A stretch of DNA of 64,000 nucleotides from Liolophura sinensis (taxonomy: Eukaryota; Mollusca; Polyplacophora; Chitonida; Chitonidae), in contig NC_088295.1 of assembly GCF_032854445.1 (NCBI RefSeq), positions 29,320,470-29,384,469 of the forward strand, given 5' to 3'. Within the stretch, counting starts at the first letter, position 1. The number at the start of each line of letters is the position of its first letter. Made by a program: the position numbers and the translations under genes. The notes beneath the pieces are model-generated. The model did not search any database. It was not told where the DNA came from and worked only from the letters and a program-made list of their open reading frames with translations. Positions 25,401-34,400 of this stretch are shown here, one piece after another.

Positions 25401-28400
25401 ATTTAATGAAGCATAACAGGATTCAACTCTTCTCTTTTTCCTCAGAAGCATAATTCTATTTATTTCAGACATCTGAATACTGTTGTAAATACCTATCCTT
25501 ACTGGTTCCATGGAAAATAATATCAATATAGACTTGGAAAAGGCTTTGTAACCTGATTCATAATACAACTGTATCACGGTGATGGCCGCCACAACCAGAC
25601 CATTGTTTTCTGACTACACCAGGTGACCTTGGCTACACACATTCACAAGACTTCTCGTGCACTTGACCCTGGCCTGCACACAGACATCTCGACTTACAAG
25701 CACTTAATAAATTATTGATAAACTAAACTAAGTTAGGTTTATTTTCTGATGCAAAAGTCAACACAGTCTGTTGTGTTTTTGCTTCAAGTGCTTACGTGGG
25801 GAAAAAATAATTAATTTATGGTTCTACGATATTATCTTTCCTGTACAAGGGGTCAGGAGTATGAAAACTGGTTAGGACACAAAAAATCTGGAATATTTTT
25901 CAGGGCAGATTTGTGTTAATATGAAAATGATGCATTTCTACAACAGATATACCAAAAGGAAGCAAAACCTTGAACACGACTATTTCAATACTTACACACT
26001 TCTACACCATCAACATAACTGAAGTACCTTAAATGACCTAAATTTTCGACCACAACAGTGCCTTTTTAGAGGCAAATAAATATCACAAAATATTATTTTT
26101 GGTGCTGAATTTACCAGTAGAATATCGTCCCATGTTCCAAGCAAACCTCAAAACACCCTTACAAACAGAACTATAAGAATTAGGAAAAATGGGCAAGTTA
26201 GTCATGGGTGAAATTCATGGTCATTAAGGGTACATTCTTTACCATTGGTAATGGTTGCTTGTAGTTATGACTACTTCAAACACGCCATTACAGTTGTTTT
26301 GACAAATTACCCTCTATCTGATGAAGATGATAAGGAACGGAAAATATATTTATGATTTTACAATCGACTTACCCACAAGGGCGTGCATGACCCCATTTGT
26401 GACGGACGAGGTAACAATAACTCCACCCAGCTTCATGCTCTGCCCAAAGTAAATGTCATTAGGCCATTTCACGCGAAGGTCAACATCCTACAAAAGCAGT
26501 GGTTGCGTTAGCCAATTCCATAATCAAAACAAAAAATGAATATCATTTGTGTTATTATATATAACAGCCCTGCAATTTGCTACTGACTATGGGAGTCTAG
26601 TTAGGTTGACAAGGAGAGTGACGCATAAAACTGGTTCAATACGCCCACTTGATAATGTACAGTTATACGGGATCAAATCTTGATTTGAAATTAATATTAT
26701 TATATATTCTCTCACAAAGGATCACTGCTTACAGGGCATAGCATATCTCCACCTATTTGTATCAACCCTAATTTTTCAATCTTTTCAACTGTCTTGGCGG
26801 CCAATATTTTGAAACATCCTGAGAGAACTATGTGGTGAAGAGAAACAATTTGCATAGTTTTACAGAGTTTGCATCTTTAATGACACAAACAAATCATTTT
26901 AGTATCATTTTCATAATAACTGTATGCATAACTTCCAATGAAAAAGTACTCTAGTGATTGAAAAGGTTGAATATTTACAGTATATGTCTTACATCTCCAG
27001 TTTATGGCATGAGTGTATGGCACCAATGTATGGTAACAATACAACACCATCTGTATTTGATGGTAAGATGAGGCACATAGGATGGTCAGATGAAGCACAT
27101 AGGATGGTCGGATGAGGCACATAGGATGGTCGGATGAAGCACATAGGATGGTCAGATGAGGCACATAGGATGGTCAGATGAGGCACATAGGATGGTCAGA
27201 TGAGGCATATAGGATGGTCAGATGAGGCATATAGGATGGTCAGATGAGGCACATACGATGGTCAGATGAGGCATATAGGATGGTCAGATGAGGCATATAG
27301 GATGGTCAGATGAGGCATATAGGATGGTCAGATGAGGCATATTGGATGGTCAGATGAGGCATACAGGATGGTCAGATGAGGCATATTGGATGGTCAGATG
27401 AGGCACATAGGATGGTCAGATGAGGCACATAGCATGGTCGGATGAGGCATATAGGATGGTCAGATGAGGCATACAGGATGGTCAGATGAGGCATACAGGA
27501 TGGTCAGATGAGGCACATAGGATGGTCAGATGAGGCACATAGGATGGTCAGATGAGGCACATAGGATGGCCAGATGAGGCAAATAGGATGTCAGATGAGG
27601 CACATAGGATGGTCAGATGAGACAAATAGGATGGTCAGATGAGGCATATAGGATGGTCAGACGTGGCACATAGGATGGTCAGATGAGGCATATGGGATGG
27701 TCAAATGAGGCATATAGGATGGTCAGATGAGGCATATAGGGTGGTCAGATGAGGCACATAAGATGGTCACATAAGATGGTTAGATGAGGCACATAGGATG
27801 GTCAGATGAGGCATATTGGATGGTCAGATGAGGCATATAGGATGGTCAGATGAGGCATATAGGATGGTCAGATGAGGCATACAGGATGGTCAGATGAGGC
27901 ATATGGGATGGTCAAATCAGGCATATTGGATGGTCAGATGAGGCATACAGGATGGTCAGATGAGGCATACAGGATGGTCAGATGAGGCATATAGGATGGT
28001 CAAATGAGGCATATAGAAGGGTCAGATGAGGCATATAGGATGGTCAGATGCGGCATATATTATGGTCAGTAATCATCTACATGTATGTAGGATTTTGCTA
28101 TGATGTAAACGTTGTCAGCATATAATGTACAGTGACAATGGCCCTAACAACCATCCTTTTTCCACCAGCTCTCATGCAAACAGGAAATGTAGGAAAATTC
28201 TATGTGTATGATGTGTCAACAATTTCATCAGGGCACATAAGTTATACTACTGAAACCTGCTTAAATATGGAATGGTGCAAACAGGCCATCAGTAGAAAAT
28301 CAAGTATTTAGTTTTTCCAATATTTTAGTCTAGCCAAAGATGCAGCAAGGATTACATGTAAGTGGAGCCGTAATGGCCAAGGGGACATAACTCTTTCATG

Positions 28401-31400
28401 CATCGCTAAAATACCAAAATGCAGAGATGTGATACAAGTTGTTCCCCTTGGCACTGCTGTACACTTTGCCTCACATTTCAGTCACTGGTGCTTTCATCAA
28501 TTTCATACCTCATTATAAAGCATACTGAAATATTCCTATACATAAACTGTGATAACCTGTGGATACTGGATAACTTTCTAGTGCAAATTTGCAAATCAAG
28601 ACTTGCAAAATGTCTTTGCATGTTAGCCTATATGTATCTCCCACAAATTAAATCTACAGTCATGACATTTACATGAACTGACAATAAAGAATGGATATCA
28701 TAGAGCAAATTGTAATTAAATACTAAATCCAGAAAACACTCGCCAATCCTGAGAAATTATATGGTTTACCTGATAAGGTTTAAGTTGTCTGATACTGTGT
28801 ACAACAGCCACTGCTGTGATGTGTTGTAAATAGGCAGCCCTCTGTCCTAACAGGGACTCCACCGTGAATCGAACATGGGCTGTAAACATAGCACATCCTA
28901 CCGGGCTGATCCAGGCATTGCCTCCACGACCTGGGGATAACAGATGTAACTGACAATTAGAACAGCACATCCTTCAAGGATGATCCAGGCATTGCCACCA
29001 TCCTTGGGATAACTTACAATTAGAACAGCACATCCTACAGGGCTGATCCAGGCATTGCCTCTAAGACAAGGGGATAACAGATGTAACTGACAATTAGGAA
29101 AGCACATCCTACAGAACTCATCCAAGCATTGCCTCCAAGACCTGGAGATAACAGATGTAACTGACAATTAGAACAGCACATCCTACAGGACTCATCCAGG
29201 CATTGCCTCCACGACCTGGGGATAACAGATGTAACTGACAATTAGAACAGCATATCCTACAGGACTCATCCAGGCACTGCCTCTACGACCTGGGGATAGC
29301 AGAGATAGCTGACAATTAAAACAGTACATAATTGTAGGCTGATCCAGGCATTGCCACCATGTCCTGGGGATAGCACAGATAACTGACAATTAGAACATCA
29401 CTTCCTACAGGACTCATCCAGGCATTGCCTCTACGATCTGGGGATGACAGAGGCAAATGTGTTGATAATCAAAATTGCATACATCTACAACTACGACAAC
29501 TTTAAGGACTGGAGTATTCTGGTGCACAGTTGTATACATAAAGAAGCATTGTTATACCTCTCCCACTTGTCTGACGCCCAGCTATAGCAACCAAACCCAC
29601 GTCACTCGGCAGTGAAAACATCATCCTGCAGAAAAATGACCACAATTGTGAGACAAAATCAAAACAGAATGACTCAATAGACAAAGTTGTATTAGCCATG
29701 TTTGCTGACTCCAGGGCATTGTTAACAGAGTAATTATCATTTCAAATAACCCAACAAAAAGTCCAAGTATTATATTTATTTATTTTTTTGATTGGTGTTT
29801 CGTACATCGTACTCAAGAATATATACTCAAGATTATTTTTACTTATACCATGATTATGGTGGGAGGAAACCGGGCAGAGCCTGGGAAAACCCACGATCAT
29901 CCACGGGTAGCTAGCAGAGCTTCCCACGTACGGTTGGACAGGAAGCCAGCATGAACTGGACTAGAACTCACAGCGATCACAGATAAACCATAATAAGTGA
30001 ATGGTTTTATATAACCAAAATTAATTCCGTACTTTATATACTTAGTCTTCGAATAGCCTTCTGTGTATGATTTTACCCTACCTCTGTATGACACCCATGG
30101 ATATAGGTCCCAAACTTAACCTACCCATCTATAAGGGTCATGGTTGTGGGGACCACATCAGTGTAGAGGATCACCTGACCCAGAGATTCTGTCTTCAGGT
30201 GTGTGAAGAATCTGTCTGCATTGAAGTACTTGGCTTTGTGTGGACAGTTACTGAGGCTGGAGTAGACAGGTAAAGTGTCCTCTGTCACAGGCCATTGGCC
30301 GCCTTCACCGCCCTCTTCCACAAACTGTAACGTCTTCTTGGGAGTTCTGATGATTCTATCCTTCATCCTGGCAGACAGGGACTCAAGCACATGAGATATA
30401 CTCGTCTAAAACAAAACACCCAGTCATACTTCATTATTAACATCATCTTATGGAACTGACAGTCATGGGTGGTTTTGATGTCATAGACAGACAGTGCACT
30501 ACAACAGGAAACTGACATACTGCTTTTAATAGATTCATAGTTGTGCATGGGTTCACTGATAATAAACAAAGAAGTTGTGCCATCACCCCATGAATAATGA
30601 TGTCAGTTATGATATTTAAAAGCTTATGATATTCTTGCCGCTATCTTTGTCAAGTGACTAACCACTTCATTTAAATTATATGAACTGCGGGGGGCTCCAT
30701 GCCTGATACGAGGTGGTTAGCATCCCAGTGCAGCACAATAACCCTGGAGCCTCTCACCAATGCGCTGTGTGTGAGTTCAAGTCCAGCTCATGTTGGCTTC
30801 CACTCCAGTCGAAACATGAGCACAGTGTATAACTCCAACCAAATAAATAAATCAATCAACATTTTTTGACATACCTTCTGTTTAGCTAGGAGGATCCCTG
30901 GGGTAAGCCGAGGCAGGGACACTCTAGTACAGTCCATACCCAGCTGTTCTAGCAAATCAGAGATGATCTCAAATTTGGCTGGGTTAGACTCTTTCAGCAG
31001 AGTAAAGATCTTTGTACTGATTCCCATCTCTCCCGGGTCCTTGTCCAGATAAACCTGAACAATACCAGACAAATAACACCCACTATTGTTAGGTTGCTTA
31101 TAGCAGGTTAACTCAATCCTATTTTCACACATACTGTATATTCATGATAGGTATAAAGCTGAGCTGTCAATCAAATAATTACATCAACCTTACACTATTA
31201 CATGTACCTCCATATCACCCAACAAATTGACCAATGACATTGCTCAGTTTAAATGGAGATCGTTTTTTTCTGGTCCAGTCGTATTGAAACTTTGTTAGTT
31301 CTTTTGCATAAACACACTACTACTATCATTATGAAGTGCTTGACTTGTGTCTTAGAAAAAAACATATTGATTTAAGCAATTTGTTAAACTTAGGCAGTTC

Positions 31401-34400
31401 CCTGAAACCCAGCCCAAATGTCTACATCTACACAGGACAACTGGTTACTCACCAAATCTGGCTTTAACTACTTTACATAATGAATATTACATCAAAACAC
31501 AGGTTCCATTTAAAGAAAAGCTGTATACCTGTTTCTTCCAAATTTTCTCATGCTATTGGGCAATTCTGACTGTAATTCACCATCTTAATATTTTGTTTAT
31601 TTTGACCATTTATATTTTGGTGGCTTTCCCTACAAAAGGGCTTAACAGAAAATACAATTTTTTCAGTCTACGTAAAGGAATGCCTTTCAAATACGCTTAC
31701 AACAACACCATGTAAACATGTGAAAAAGGTGAAGATATAGTGTACATACAGGTGTACTCTGAAAACTAAATCCAGAAATGCAATTGCCATTATTAAATAA
31801 TTATCATTGCTTCAACAAAATTATCTTCTGTAAGTGGCAAGTGATGTTTATTTTTAGGTGGGGAAATCCATACATACCTGTGACAAAATAGCAACTCCAC
31901 TTTTCTCAGAATCTTTCTGTTCTGCCTTGGCTTTAATAATTACAGGTTTATCCCCAAACTCACTCGCCACCCCCAGTACATCTATGCTGCTGATGTCATT
32001 GGGCCGCATCAAACCATCTTTGATATGTCCGTAAGCAAAGCGACCACCAATCACTGTCACGTTAATTCTCTTCCCACAATTCAACAGCAGTACGTTCATA
32101 GGCGAGTCTTGGTAGGGATCTCGTTTGATGATGAAATTGTCCAAAGAACTGCAAAAACTGAGCACTTTTCCACCATTTCTGAAGTACTTATAGACTGCCT
32201 CATCCACACCATCATACAGTTTCTCCGAGGAGAGGATGAGAAGAGCAGAGTTTTCTTTCCATGGTGTGGTATGAACCTGGTCATGTTTTAGGTGATATAT
32301 CACATAACGCTCTGGGTGAAGGCACTGGGCAAAAATCTGACGAACGCCTTCGAACTTTCGAGACGAGTCTTTCTTGCCACAGTATATCAAGATATTTGGA
32401 GGCTTGGAATGGTCTGTGTCAACATTTCTCTGGAAGCCATTGCTAGTTGCTCCTTCAACCTCCAAGTTGGCATCTTCTGAGAATTCTGCCATGGCTTCTC
32501 CAGCTGCATAATCCCCATCATCACTCTCTGAATCAAGAACATTCTGAATTTCCTCATCACACATATCTATATCTGCTGACTCAGAAAGGGCAGATAACTG
32601 CTGCAGATCAAGACTCTCTCTCCCAACTGAGGCAAGGGACTCATTAGAGCTCCCCACAGAATTGGCTTCCGGCATCTCCCCACCGGCGTTGGATTTCCAC
32701 ACAGAGGCTGGGGAATGTGTCTGGATTAATCTATCTGCATGACCTTTCACCTGTACAGCTGATTGGCGGAAAGAAGGAAAAAATCCAGAATAAATTGTGC
32801 CAAAGTAATTTTGGGATCTGCATATTAAACCAGTTAATAACATATGTAAGAACAAGACAAAGTGATCTTGGTTTTTGTTCAGATTGGCAGTCAAGAGTAG
32901 TATACCAGGAAAACCTTCTAACAATGTAAGCAAATAAATGTATATCTGAGTAAAGAAAACATTCTTAATTACCTTGCTTCAGCAGATGGTTAACTGCCTT
33001 CATTTGCATGGGCGATGTCTGTATCACTAATTTCATATGATACAGCTTCATATACATGTGCGCTATTTCAAGAAATAGCGCACATGTACATGTATATGAA
33101 CTATAACATAATTCAACACATTAACAGTATTCGATCAGCAAAGCAGAGTTTTTTCCCCATGATCACTCTTTGAATAATTAATACTTTTAAGTGAAAATTT
33201 CTATAATTATTATTGTACAATGTCACAGTGGTTTTGGCAGCTGACGTCATATACTATTTCAGGTATTAACTGGCTGAAGTATTGCCAACAACTGGCATTT
33301 TGACCTAGAATTATTCATTCAATCCATTTCTTACTTGTCAAAGACTGAATGTCTAGATTATCTTCAGCCGTTAGTCGCCTGTCAATCATTCCCATCACCA
33401 AGGTGACCAGGTTGTCTAGGTTACAGCGCATCAAAAAATTGAAGGGTGGGCCGGACTTCCAGGCTAGTGGAGTTCCATAATCAGTTACCTACAGAATTAG
33501 ATGTTTTAATTATAATAAAAAAAAGTATACAAATTCAAATACTAACATGTTATCATTAATGTAATAGCAATTTAACCTTTACAATAAAGTATTTATTTAT
33601 TTGTTTATTTCATTGGTATCTTACGCAATACTGGTACTCAAAAATATTTCACTTAAACAATGACGGCATACCGTAATGCAAAACTATTCTCAGACATAAC
33701 TGTCATACAGATTAATTAATGGCTTTCTACTGTTCCTCAACTTAATACAAAACACAGAAGAAAACTGCACAATGACTGGCTGACAATGGGGTTGGAGATT
33801 CTGGGTCAAGCGTATTTTTCATTAATTATAAAGTACCAATATCTAGGTTAGTCTCAATTTTCATACAGATTAATTACAAAGTACCAATATCTAGGTTAGC
33901 CTCAGTTTTCATACAGATTAATTACAAAGTACCAATATCTAGGTTAGTCTCAATTTTCATACAGATTAATTACAAAGTACCAATATCTAGGTTAGCCTCA
34001 ATTTTCATACAGATTAATTACAAAGTACCAATATCTAGGTTAGTCTCAATTTTCATACAGATTAATTACAAAGTACCAATATCTAGGTTAGTCTCAATTT
34101 TCATACAGATTAATTACAAAGTACCAATATCTAGGTTAGCCTCAGTTTTCATACAGATTAATTACAAAGTACCAATATCTAGGTTAGTCTCAATTTTCAT
34201 ACAGATTAATTACAAAGTACCAATATCTAGGTTAGTCTCAATTTTCATACAGATTAATTACAAAGTACCAATATCTAGGTTAGCCTCAGTTTTCATACAG
34301 ATTAATTACAAACTACCAATATCTAGGTTAGTCTCAATTTTCATACAGATTAATTACAAAGTACCAATATCTAGGTTAGCCTCAATTTTCATACAGATTA

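Larger units (their letters stand above)
18120..26372 (-). other. HLCS: HLCS intron 10, long and repeat-laden
   Basis: About 8.3 kb. Holds a poly-C run (18597-18615), a diverged dispersed repeat (18830-19135), the 88/82-bp minisatellite (20757-22781), a 39-bp tandem repeat (22931-23067) and a SINE (23327-23590). The stretch 24520-24720 is less AT-rich than its surroundings, but I see no convincing exon in it. Confidence 0.7.

Noticed and set aside
26877-27186. Open frames with repeated HLTILCASSDHPMC
   Set aside because: Product of the 22-bp tandem array, intronic.
27059-28070. Regular short repeat that could be mistaken for a CRISPR array
   Set aside because: Units are contiguous with no unique spacers, and the genome is eukaryotic.
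28898-29389. Open frames with repeated GGNAWxSPVGCA-like stretches, which look like extra HLCS coding sequence
   Set aside because: They are the decoy units of the 74-bp array, out of frame with one another; not genuine exons.
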